Notes: generated from the sequence alone by a model not told the origin. A stretch of DNA of 64,000 bases from Bryobacterales bacterium (GCA_003167255.1 PMTR01000033.1:41160-105159); one strand, 5' to 3'. Counted from the first letter of the stretch, positions 34,976-42,671 are shown. Numbers and translations: made by a program.

Positions 34976-36648
34976 TGGACGCGCTCCCGCTCCCGGCTGG
35001 CGGCCCGCAATTCCGGTATCAATGCCGCGAGAGGCGCGGGGACCTCGGAAGCGTCCAGCGCGACGCGGCCGTCGTACGGCTGGGCCGGGGGGGCCTTGCG
35101 GCCGTGGATGGACAGGCCTTCAATGTAGGATCTCATCAGGTGGAACCTGGCGCGGCGCTCTTCCCGCGGCAATCCGTCCGTCCAGCACAGGGCGATGCGC
35201 CGCACGTGCGGTTCGAGGGCGGAAATCGCATCGGGGACCTCGATCTCACGAGGAAGGATGCGAACTCCGAAGCGGTCCCGATTGACGAAAAGGGACGAGT
35301 GCGGGTCCACTCGGGCCTGCGAAACCATGAAACGGACGGCGGCTCCGGTCTTGGCCGCTGCGTTGCGCAGGCGTTCGGCAAGACGCGAACTGCGTTTCAT
35401 CGTGCTCTCGTATTCTCCGAGCGTCTCGCCCGGATAGTTCGAGACCAGATTCAGCCCTAGCGATATTCCCGCATCCACGGCCATGGCAAGCGTTTCTTCC
35501 GTTTCCGCAACCGAGGTATGCCGGTCCATGCGGGCGAGGGTCCGCCCGTCCAGCGACTCGACGCCGAAATTCACCTTTTCAAAGCCGGCCGCGCGCATGG
35601 AATGGAGCAGCGGCCGCGGCAGCCGCCGCGGTTCGCAGTGAGCGAAGACGACCTGCGGTTTGAACGAAAGCCGTTGCATTCCGGCGGCCAGTTCGGCGAG
35701 CCATGGCGGCGACACGTTCAGAGTGCTGTCACAGAAGAAGAGGCGGGACGTGCCGAAGCGCTGGCGTTGTGCATCGATCTCGCCTAAAACGGATTCGCTT
35801 TCGCGAAGCCGGTAATTCTTGGGGTAGATCGATTCGTAGCAGTAGGCGCAGCGGCGGGCACACCAGCGCGACCCCCCCACGCTGACCGCGTCGTGGAAGT
35901 CGCGGTTGGTGTCGCTGTAGTAACGCAGCGTGGCGCCCGGAAATGGAAGACCCGAAAAGTCCGGCCAGGGCAGGCTATCGAGATTGGTTGGCGCGGAGGG
36001 GCCGGGAATACGGATTAGGCGGCCGCTGTCGATGCGAACCAGTCCAGGTGTCGCAAGTGAGTCCACGGGCCTTCCGCATTCCAATGCGTCCATGAGCGGG
36101 ATGAGGGTCGTCTCCGCCTCTCCGGGAAGCAGGGCGTCGGCCCAGTTAGCGCGCAACACCAGTTCCTGAATCTCGGCGTAGATGGTTCCCCGGCCGCCAA
36201 GAATGCGCGGAACCTGCGGTGCGCGTTCGTGGAACAATACACTCGCCCAGAGCACTATGAAGAGATTGCTGACCAGGGCCGGCAGGAGCACAACCTCGGG
36301 ACTGAGCTGCGCCATGGCTTCGGCCCAGGTTTCAACGTGGGGCCGCAGGGATGAAAGAAGGTCGCGGTCTGCGTCGCTCAACTGCCGCTGGACGGCTTCA
36401 TCCTGCGGCCACAGCGCCCCGAACAAGAGCTCCGGGCGGTGAAGGAACTGGACTTGCTCCGCCCAGACCTCCCCGTACACTTCGGTTTCGTCCTGCAGGC
36501 GCAAGGAGAGATCCTCGTCGTTCAGGCGAAGAATGTGCTCGAAATCGGCGAAGATCGCCTCGTGGCCTTCCGCGCGCAACAGCGCCGCCAGATAGCCGGC
36601 GCCCAGGCGGTGGTTGTATACCGGGAACAACGGCACCAGTATTCGCAT
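34972..36648 (-). CDS. B12-binding-type radical SAM enzyme (second)
   Basis: 558 residues. The N-terminal region (MRILVPLFPVYNHRLGAGYL, then LLPALVSNLFIVLWASVLFH) resembles a cobalamin-binding domain of the radical SAM B12 class. The SAM cluster is in SRWCARRCAYCYES, and GVESLDGRTLARMDRHTS is a typical barrel motif. Enzymes of this class methylate unactivated carbons or form rings. The His of a classic DxHxxG B12 motif is not obvious, so cobalamin binding is inferred. It overlaps the first radical SAM gene by 1 bp and YcaO by 4 bp. Confidence 0.8.
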   Translation of the reverse strand: MRILVPLFPVYNHRLGAGYLAALLRAEGHEAIFADFEHILRLNDEDLSLRLQDETEVYGEVWAEQVQFLHRPELLFGALWPQDEAVQRQLSDADRDLLSSLRPHVETWAEAMAQLSPEVVLLPALVSNLFIVLWASVLFHERAPQVPRILGGRGTIYAEIQELVLRANWADALLPGEAETTLIPLMDALECGRPVDSLATPGLVRIDSGRLIRIPGPSAPTNLDSLPWPDFSGLPFPGATLRYYSDTNRDFHDAVSVGGSRWCARRCAYCYESIYPKNYRLRESESVLGEIDAQRQRFGTSRLFFCDSTLNVSPPWLAELAAGMQRLSFKPQVVFAHCEPRRLPRPLLHSMRAAGFEKVNFGVESLDGRTLARMDRHTSVAETEETLAMAVDAGISLGLNLVSNYPGETLGEYESTMKRSSRLAERLRNAAAKTGAAVRFMVSQARVDPHSSLFVNRDRFGVRILPREIEVPDAISALEPHVRRIALCWTDGLPREERRARFHLMRSYIEGLSIHGRKAPPAQPYDGRVALDASEVPAPLAALIPELRAASRERERVQ

Positions 36649-38030
36649 TACGAACTCCCGGCACAGCCCGTCTCGGTTGCCGAGAGGCTGTCGATTCGAA
36701 TATCCGAGAGGTTGAGCCCCAACCGCTTCCCGATTCGGCTCTTTTCGTCCACCATCCCATCCGAGAAGTGATAGAAGCCGGAGAAGAGGCTGGGGAACGC
36801 CGCGATCGTTTCCGCGACTTCGGCCAGATTCGCCTCGCGTCCGGGCGCGATGATGGTCGAGTAGACATCGGGCCGGAAGGTCAGGCGGTCGCGGAACTCT
36901 TCGTAGAGCGCGGTTCCAGGCAGCGGTGTGACCAGCGAATAAAACACATTAGCACCGCAGTGGTTCAGATACTGTCCGAAGGCGAGCGTCTGGTGAAAAT
37001 CGCTCATGGTTTCGAACGGGAAGCCCCACATGAGCGGCGTGTGGGTGTACATGCCCAGGCGCGCGGATTGTCGCACCGCGTCCGCCGTTTGCTCGAACGG
37101 GATCGCCTTGTTCACGCGCGCCAGTACCGCGGGTGAGCCGGACTCAACACCGTAGAACACGTACTGACAGCCCGCGGCGGCCATCCGGTCGAGCAACTCC
37201 GAATCGACACGGTCGATCCGGGTTGTGCAGCCCCACGAGGCAGGGACGCCTGCCGATTCAAACCGGTCGCAGAATTCGATAGTTCGTTTCCGGTTGACCG
37301 TGAACAGGTCGTCCACGAACGCAATGTGCCGGACGCCGCAGCCGCGCAGCCACTCGATTTCGGCCAGCACATTGTCCACGCTACGCGCGATGTTCTGCCG
37401 GTTCCACATGGAGACGACGTCACAATAGGTGCAGGTGTACGGGCAGCCGCGGGCATAAACCACGCCGACTACGTCATAGTCCTGGAGATTGACACGGTCG
37501 TACTCGGGAAACACAATCTGGTCCAACTCGCGCCGGCGCTCGCGGCGGGAGTTCACCGTCACAACTGAATTGGCGGCGCGCCATGCCAGCCCGGGAATCG
37601 TCCAGGCAGGCGGACTGCCCTTAGCCAGGAACCTGAGAAGATCGACGGCCGTCTCCTCGCCCTCGCCGCACACCACGAAATCGATGGCGGGGAAGGTTTC
37701 CAGCAGTTCCTTGGCTACGGCGCTTGGGCCCGGACCTCCGAAGACAATCTTGATTTCTGGTCTGCAAGCCCGGAGCTTCTCAACCGCCAGCACACCGTAT
37801 GGAAGCATACCGGCGAAGCAGGAGATGCCCACCACAGGCGCATCCGCGGTTTCAAGAAACTCCGCAATTCGATCGATGCGGAACAAATCCGGCCCACGCT
37901 CCAGGGCGTAGTCGCGGAAAACCGTGGAGAAGCCGGCATCCTCGGCCGCGGCGACGATATACAACGCGCCGAGAGGGGCCATTTTCATAGATTGACCGGC
38001 AGCCAGGTTGAAAACGGCAAAATCCGGCAT
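36648..38030 (-). CDS. B12-binding-type radical SAM enzyme (first)
   Basis: 460 residues from ATG 38030, 4 bp after the pqqD-like stop. N-terminal B12-binding-like domain (LAAGQSMKMAPLGALYIVAA, KIVFGGPGPSAVAKELLETF, FVVCGEGEETAVDLL). The radical SAM cluster is in GCPYTCTYCDV, followed by HIAFVDDLFTVNRKRTIEFC and YGVESGSPAVLARVNKAIPF. The class includes C-methyltransferases acting on ribosomal peptides and other metabolites. Two such enzymes side by side suggest two separate carbon-centred modifications. Confidence 0.83.
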   Translation of the reverse strand: MPDFAVFNLAAGQSMKMAPLGALYIVAAAEDAGFSTVFRDYALERGPDLFRIDRIAEFLETADAPVVGISCFAGMLPYGVLAVEKLRACRPEIKIVFGGPGPSAVAKELLETFPAIDFVVCGEGEETAVDLLRFLAKGSPPAWTIPGLAWRAANSVVTVNSRRERRRELDQIVFPEYDRVNLQDYDVVGVVYARGCPYTCTYCDVVSMWNRQNIARSVDNVLAEIEWLRGCGVRHIAFVDDLFTVNRKRTIEFCDRFESAGVPASWGCTTRIDRVDSELLDRMAAAGCQYVFYGVESGSPAVLARVNKAIPFEQTADAVRQSARLGMYTHTPLMWGFPFETMSDFHQTLAFGQYLNHCGANVFYSLVTPLPGTALYEEFRDRLTFRPDVYSTIIAPGREANLAEVAETIAAFPSLFSGFYHFSDGMVDEKSRIGKRLGLNLSDIRIDSLSATETGCAGSS

Positions 38031-38034
38031 TGCC

Positions 38035-38328
38035 TTAGAGTGGGGAGTCAGGCCCAACCCGATCGGGCGGAAGTACACACAGCAGACCCTGAGCCATCAT
38101 GTCGTCAAGCGCCTGGTCCACCAGCCGGTACAATTCGAGAGTGTCCCCGAAGACGCGCCCGGCGACCAATTCCCGGATGGCTTCTCGCGTGGCGCCGCTC
38201 TTGGCGGCTTCGAAAACGATTTTGGCGTCACCGTTCAGAACAAAAACTTCATCGTTGTCGAATCGGTGCACCAGAAGCTCATCGCCAATCGCGCGGTCGA
38301 GCACCTCCTCTGGAGCGGCGTATCTCAA
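38035..38328 (-). CDS. PqqD-like peptide-recognition protein
   Basis: 97 residues resembling the PqqD/RRE fold, a small winged-helix-like domain that binds the leader of a ribosomal peptide and hands it to modifying enzymes. Visible are YAAPEEVLDRAIGDELLVHR, the strand DEVFVLNGDAKIVFEAAKSG and a C-terminal helix pair (LYRLVDQALDDMMAQGLL). It sits between the candidate precursor gene (30 bp) and the first radical SAM gene (4 bp), the usual place for a recognition element. Confidence 0.82.
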   Translation of the reverse strand: MRYAAPEEVLDRAIGDELLVHRFDNDEVFVLNGDAKIVFEAAKSGATREAIRELVAGRVFGDTLELYRLVDQALDDMMAQGLLCVLPPDRVGPDSPL

Positions 38329-38358
38329 GTCGGGCCTCTAGGCTGAACTCAACGCGGC

Positions 38359-38769
38359 TCAGAACTTGCCGGCAATTCCGATGCCGACAGTTATCCCCAC
38401 CGGGCCAATGCCCCCGCCAATCGGTTTCCGGACTTTGGAAATCTGCGGATCGAACTTTATTACACCATTCTTGTTGGCAGCGGCGGCGAGGCGTTGGTCC
38501 CCCACAATCTGGAGTTGAAATGCCTTCGCGTTCTTGCTCACCGAAGAATTCACGCTTTTCGAGAGGCTGGCCATGGCCTTATGTTGCGAATCGGACAGAC
38601 GCGAAAGCATCGCGGCGGCCTGCTTGGGCGCCAACGCACCCAACTGCATGGAAATGCCTGGTAGCATCTTCTGTAAAGCCGCCTGGACCTCCTCTTCGCT
38701 TCCTTCGGCCTGCACCAGATACTGATTCGGTCCGGTGCCAAGAATCACAAGATTGCGGCTTGCAGCCAT
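38359..38769 (-). CDS. Candidate RiPP precursor-like protein with Gly-rich C-terminus
   Basis: 136 residues from ATG 38769, chosen because gaggagg lies about 9 bp upstream. It is first in the minus-strand operon. The N-terminal 100 or so residues are an ordinary soluble, Ala/Gln/Ser-rich helical stretch (LVILGTGPNQYLVQAEGSEE, VQAALQKMLPG) that could be a long leader. The last 19 residues, GGGIGPVGITVGIGIAGKF, are striking: Gly alternating with Ile/Val and no charge until the final Lys. Such a tail is a plausible core for backbone modification. I recognise no family; it could instead be an unrelated small protein. Confidence 0.6.
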   Translation of the reverse strand: MAASRNLVILGTGPNQYLVQAEGSEEEVQAALQKMLPGISMQLGALAPKQAAAMLSRLSDSQHKAMASLSKSVNSSVSKNAKAFQLQIVGDQRLAAAANKNGVIKFDPQISKVRKPIGGGIGPVGITVGIGIAGKF

Positions 38770-38820
38770 ATGTGCATACCCTCCTCGCAGCAGAATTATA
38801 TCATACAATTGAAAACTAAC

Positions 38821-38859
38821 TGCCTAAGAAAAATGCCTAAGAAACATGCCTAAAATGCA
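38821..38859. promoter_or_regulatory. Three 13-bp tandem repeats between divergent RiPP-like genes
   Basis: tgcctaagaaaaa, tgcctaagaaaca and tgcctaaaatgca follow one another exactly, in an AT-rich gap between the precursor-like gene and tfuA. The 13-bp period is compatible with an operator array. The AT-rich stretch ttatatcatacaattg (about 38797-38812) beside it is a likely promoter for the leftward operon. Confidence 0.55.
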
Positions 38860-38867
38860 AAAATGTG

Positions 38868-39563
38868 ATGAGCGCTCGACAGCGCCAAAAGGCTCCCCAT
38901 TTGGCTCGTAAACCCATTGTCTTTCTCGGGCCCAGCCTGAGGGCGGAAGAGGCAAGGGAAATCCTGGACGCCGACTATCGCCCCCCAGCCCGGCGGGGCG
39001 ACATGACCGCGGCGGCTCGCGAATCGCCGCCAGTTATCGGCCTTATTGACGGCGTATTCCTGGCGAGCTTACCCCCGTCACCCCTTGAAGTGTTGGAAGT
39101 GCTGCGAGGCGGTACGGCGGTCATGGGCGCATCGAGTCTCGGGGCCTTACGGGCCGTAGAGTTAGAATCACACGGCATGGTAGGCATCGGGAAGATCTTC
39201 GCAATGTACCGGCGAAGGCAGATCATCGCGGACGACGAAGTCGCGCTGGTCTTTTCGGGGGAGGATCTGAGACCGCTTTCGGAACCGCTGGTCAACATAC
39301 GATACGGCCTCTCCGCGGCCCGGCGCGTGGGCGTGATTGGCGCGCGGGAGCGCCAATGCCTCATTCGAATCGCTAAGGAGATTTACTTTGCCGAGCGAAC
39401 CTGGCCCCTCGTTTTTCATTCCGCGAAGAACTGTATGGATTCGGACAGATTAGAAGCGTTGGCTGCATTTATCGATCAGGGCGCCTTCGATCTGAAGAGA
39501 AAAGATGCGGTACAACTCCTCCATGCTGTGCGAAAGTTCCTCAAGGGTGAACGGCCAACGTAA
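38868..39563 (+). CDS. TfuA-family protein
   Basis: 231 residues from ATG 38868 (GTG 38865 also possible). The TfuA domain is clear: FLGPSLRAEEAREILDADYR, PPARRGDMTAA, IGLIDGVFLASLPPSPLEVL, GASSLGALRAVELESHGMVG and ADDEVALVF. TfuA works with YcaO in peptide thioamidation, supplying sulfur by acting on a sulfur carrier. The gene is divergent from the YcaO operon and overlaps the next gene by 17 bp. Confidence 0.88.
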   Translation: MSARQRQKAPHLARKPIVFLGPSLRAEEAREILDADYRPPARRGDMTAAARESPPVIGLIDGVFLASLPPSPLEVLEVLRGGTAVMGASSLGALRAVELESHGMVGIGKIFAMYRRRQIIADDEVALVFSGEDLRPLSEPLVNIRYGLSAARRVGVIGARERQCLIRIAKEIYFAERTWPLVFHSAKNCMDSDRLEALAAFIDQGAFDLKRKDAVQLLHAVRKFLKGERPT

Positions 39564-41013
39564 GCTGCGGTTTCTCATCCGCGGACAGAGTCTGCCGGAT
39601 TCGAACTGGCTCAACCAGGCACTCGCTGCTCTGGGACACGCGGTAATAGAAAGCCGCCTGACGCCCGCCGAATGCGACGTGCTGCTGGTGCACGATCCAT
39701 CCGCGGCAACTGTCCGCGAGGTGGAGGCGGCCCGCCGGACCGGCATCTTGACGATCCTGCGCTCCTGGCGCGATCCGGAGACGCTTGAAGCCGCGGGATC
39801 GTCGGCTGCGGGATACGACTGGGTCGTGACCACCGGACTTGCCGGGATGGTGAATGCTTACGCCAGCGTAGGCGCGCGGGCTGTAACGCTGTTGCCGTCG
39901 GCGCCGCCGCTGGTTTCGCCCCGGAATCCGAGGCCGCGCGATTACGACATCATTTTTGCCGGGCGATTAACGGGTCCGGAGCGCAAGCTCCGTCTGGATT
40001 TCTTGCGGAGGGCCGCCAGCAAATGGAAGGTTGCCGTGATCACCGATGATGCCGCCGCCTGGAATGGCGCTCATCCGCTGGCGGCGTCCAGGCTCGAAGA
40101 ATTCCATAGGCGCGCCCGCCTCACGCTGCATACCGATCGCATCGCGCTCAACCGGTTTGGAGTGACGCGTGGGTGCCCGGCAAGGCGCCCTTTTTTCGGT
40201 CCGGCGTTTGGGTGCGTGCTGTTGGCCGAGTTGCGTCCGTGGCTGCTCCACTGCTTCGATCCGGCTTCGGAAATGGCGGGCTTCGCTGATGAGGAACAGG
40301 CGATTTGCGAAGCGGCCGCGCTGCTTGAAGACCCGCAGCGCATGGAGAGCATTGCGGCCGCCGGCGCGGAGCGAGTACGTGCGGATCATTTGCCGGAAAG
40401 GCGGGCACGCCAACTTGTGACACTGGCGTCGGGAACCGTTCCTGCCGCGATGCAGGTGCTGGCGCTTGGACCGTGGTATCAGCAGATCGAGTTGCCGGGC
40501 GGGGAGAAAACCTGCCTGCTGGAGCATTCAAATGTGAAGCGATGGCAACGCTTGAAGCACGTGTTTCCGGATGTGCGAGGACGCAGTGTTCTCGACCTGG
40601 GGATGAATGCGGGTTTCTTCTCGCTCGAATGCGTGCGGCGCGGCAGCACGCGCGTGTGCGGCGTAGAGTGCTCGCCGCTGTCGTGCGCCCAGGCCCGGTT
40701 CGTGTTTGAGCAGTGGCGGACGAACATCGTGGAAGTTTTGGAGCGAGACATTCTGGAAGCCCCGGCGGGGCCCTTCGACGTTTGCCTGGCGCTTGCATTG
40801 CTGCACCATTTCGAGAACATAGGTCCCTTGCTGCGAATCGCGACCGAGCGTTGCCGCGAGGTGGTGCTCGAATGGGGATTGCGGGAGGGTTCGTTCTATC
40901 ACCCGGTGGAAGACGTCACGAACTGGTTCAAGCGCGCCGGGTGGAATCCGGTGGTTGTGTCGGAGGGCGTGCGGCCTATAGTTATCGCACGGGCTGACGG
41001 TCACGCCGTTTGA
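39547..41013 (+). CDS. Glycosyltransferase-like/methyltransferase fusion
   Basis: 488 residues from GTG 39547; ATG 39523 would add eight. The first 300 or so residues look like a CgeB/GT-B type glycosyltransferase (DYDIIFAGRLTGPERKLRLD; FGPAFGCVLLAELRPWLLHC; GFADEEQAICEAAALLEDPQ, with the usual C-terminal nucleotide-sugar region). From about 330 a CmoB-like class I methyltransferase follows (LGPWYQQIELPGGEKTC, SVLDLGMNAGFFSLECVRRG, then LALALLHHFENIGPLL). The gene is translationally coupled to tfuA, suggesting that the product is glycosylated and methylated, or that the GT half is a binding domain. Confidence 0.72.
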   Translation: MNGQRKLRFLIRGQSLPDSNWLNQALAALGHAVIESRLTPAECDVLLVHDPSAATVREVEAARRTGILTILRSWRDPETLEAAGSSAAGYDWVVTTGLAGMVNAYASVGARAVTLLPSAPPLVSPRNPRPRDYDIIFAGRLTGPERKLRLDFLRRAASKWKVAVITDDAAAWNGAHPLAASRLEEFHRRARLTLHTDRIALNRFGVTRGCPARRPFFGPAFGCVLLAELRPWLLHCFDPASEMAGFADEEQAICEAAALLEDPQRMESIAAAGAERVRADHLPERRARQLVTLASGTVPAAMQVLALGPWYQQIELPGGEKTCLLEHSNVKRWQRLKHVFPDVRGRSVLDLGMNAGFFSLECVRRGSTRVCGVECSPLSCAQARFVFEQWRTNIVEVLERDILEAPAGPFDVCLALALLHHFENIGPLLRIATERCREVVLEWGLREGSFYHPVEDVTNWFKRAGWNPVVVSEGVRPIVIARADGHAV

Positions 41014-41088
41014 AGGCGATCGTGGAACAGGCATAGCATTCGGTTGCTTCGGGCCGACGCTGTGCTGCGCGGCGCCCGACTCGATCCT

Positions 41089-41167
41089 CATCCACACTCC
41101 GATCCACGCCAGTTGGCTCAACCAGGTCGAGGTCTATTTCCCGGAAAGAAAACAGGCGCTGATGTAA
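41089..41167 (+). pseudogene. IS630-type transposase remnant
   Basis: The plus strand encodes DSILIHTPIHASWLNQVEVY followed by FPERKQALM and a stop. HTPxHASWLNQxE is the strongly conserved C-terminal DDE region of IS630-family transposases. Nothing upstream of it is recognisable as transposase, so only this scrap is left, close to the right end of the island. Confidence 0.65.
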
Positions 41168-41200
41168 CATCCGGATCATTCGCGACGCCTAACTGTCACG

Positions 41201-41608
41201 ATGACTAAAAAGCTGCTTTTTGTAACCACTCTTCTGCTTGTCCTTGCTTTCGCCGCTGTGGCGGCCGACGTCAACGGCAAGTGGGTCTATGAACAAGCCG
41301 GCCGCGGCGCAAATGGAACCCCCACCAAAGTCACCCTTACCCTTAAGGCCGAGGGCGGCAAATTGATGGGCAACAGCTCCAGGCCCGGCCGTGACGGCGC
41401 CGCCGTGGACACCCCGATCACCGAAGGCACAGTATCTGGCGACAACATTGCCTTCAAGACCTCCCAGGACATGGGCGGCAACACCATGGTGACCTCGTAC
41501 ACTGGCACGGTGTCCGGCGACGAGATCAAGTTGAAGATCATACGTCCCGGGCGCGGCGGTGGCGATCCAGTTCCTACCGAAGTGGTCGCCAAGCGGGCGA
41601 CCACCTAA
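41201..41608 (+). CDS. Small secreted protein, beta-rich, unknown function
   Basis: 135 residues with a signal peptide (about 1-22). The mature part (DVNGKWVYEQ, TLTLKAEGGKLMGNSS, TEGTVSGDNIAFKTS, YTGTVSGDEIKLKII) is a repeated beta-strand pattern of a small barrel. This protein type is frequent in acidobacteria, but no role is known to me. It lies at the right end of the island, before the pyrH remnant. Confidence 0.65.
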   Translation: MTKKLLFVTTLLLVLAFAAVAADVNGKWVYEQAGRGANGTPTKVTLTLKAEGGKLMGNSSRPGRDGAAVDTPITEGTVSGDNIAFKTSQDMGGNTMVTSYTGTVSGDEIKLKIIRPGRGGGDPVPTEVVAKRATT

Positions 41609-41736
41609 TTCGTTTAACCTCCAGGCCGGGCAACCAGGCGGCAGGGAACTGATCCGGCGGCCATTCGTGCGCGTTTGCGCGCGGTGGCCGCCGTTTTGTT
41701 TTTGAAGGAGAAGGACTTCCGAAACGCCCACCCGCT

Positions 41737-41784
41737 ATAATGCGTATGTCGATGGGCGAGCCCGTTGGTACCGTCATTCAATAG
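41737..41784 (+). pseudogene. Detached 3' end of pyrH before frr
   Basis: It encodes [15 protein letters not shown] and a TAG stop, matching the C-terminus [15 protein letters not shown] of the intact pyrH at 14338-14385. It has no upstream pyrH sequence. It lies 38 bp before frr, the position a native pyrH end would have, so this is probably the original end displaced by the insertion. Confidence 0.85.
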
Positions 41785-41822
41785 CTCGGGGAAGCCCAAG
41801 GCGATTCGGAGACACCGTCCTT

Positions 41823-42428
41823 ATGAAGCCAGAACAGCACGCAGCACCCAGCGATTCCACTTTCAACTCGATCAAGGAAGTCGAGGCCAACCTGAAGGCC
41901 CACATGGAGAAAGCCGTCTCGGATCTGCAGCACGAAATGGCCGCCATCCGAACCGGGCGAGCCTCACTGGGGATCTTGGATCACATCCGGGTGGATTACT
42001 ACGGCACGCCGACGCCGCTCAACCAGGTTGCCAACCTGCACGTACCGGAACCGTCGCTGATCACCATCCAGCCCTGGGACATTTCGCAGATCGGGCCGAT
42101 TGAAAGGGCGATCCGGATTTCGGACCTGGGCCTCAACCCGTCCAACGACGGCAAGCTCATCCGCCTGCCCATTCCGCCGCTCACCGAAGAGCGCCGCAAG
42201 GAGTTGGTGAAGAAGTTGCACGCCGCCGCCGAGCACCATCGCGTTTCCGTGCGCAACATCCGCCGCGACGGCAACGAAAACGTCAAGAAGCTCTTGAAAG
42301 ACAAGAAAATCACCGAGGACGACGACAAGAAAGCCCACGACGAAATCCAGAAGCTGACCGATCTCTACATGGGCAAGATCGACGCCGCGGCGAAGGGCAA
42401 AGAGAAAGACATCCTGGAGATCAAATAG
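41823..42428 (+). CDS. frr: Ribosome recycling factor
   Basis: 201 residues. It splits post-termination ribosomes together with EF-G. Family motifs include IRTGRASLGILDHIRVDYYG, TPLNQVANLHVPEPSLITIQ, PWDISQIGPIERAI and LRRDGNE-like VRNIRRDGNENVKKLLKDKK. The N-terminus is longer than usual by about 15 residues (PEQHAAPSDSTFNS). It is normally the gene after pyrH; here 27 kb intervene. Confidence 0.97.
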   Translation: MKPEQHAAPSDSTFNSIKEVEANLKAHMEKAVSDLQHEMAAIRTGRASLGILDHIRVDYYGTPTPLNQVANLHVPEPSLITIQPWDISQIGPIERAIRISDLGLNPSNDGKLIRLPIPPLTEERRKELVKKLHAAAEHHRVSVRNIRRDGNENVKKLLKDKKITEDDDKKAHDEIQKLTDLYMGKIDAAAKGKEKDILEIK

Positions 42429-42494
42429 CGCCGGTGGGACAGGCGTCCTCGCCGGTCGATTCGCGGTGAGGAAATTCGTGTGAATAGCCGCCAA

Positions 42495-42597
42495 TTGAGA
42501 AGATCCTAACGTAGCAGTACATCAATCGGAGCCGCGACCGTTAGGGAGCGACCCGCCCGCGGAGATCAAACGCTCCCTTACGGTCGCGGCTCTGATT
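42495..42597. repeat. GGAGCCGCGACC-type long palindrome with flank
   Basis: Arms 42524-42550 and 42571-42597 pair with two or three mismatches. Both the palindrome and the 26-bp flank (ttgagaagatcctaacgtag...) recur at 29838-29944. It fills most of the gap between frr and higB; nothing else is recognised there. Confidence 0.8.
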
Positions 42598-42671
42598 GGT
42601 GTCCAGCCCTCTTCACTTCTCTGTCCCACACCCGTTGAGTCGATACGCCGCACGTAGTACGTTTGATGTGT

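Noticed and set aside
18821-38859. Transposon-like reading of the GGACAG hairpins at 18.6 and 26.0 kb as ends of one element
   Set aside because: The hairpins occur in several copies and orientations at other places, including inside csm4, so they do not define the borders of the electron-transfer module.
41734-41742. TATAAT as a promoter for frr
   Set aside because: The hexamer is part of the detached pyrH codons (ATA ATG) and also occurs in the intact gene; no suitably spaced -35 is present.
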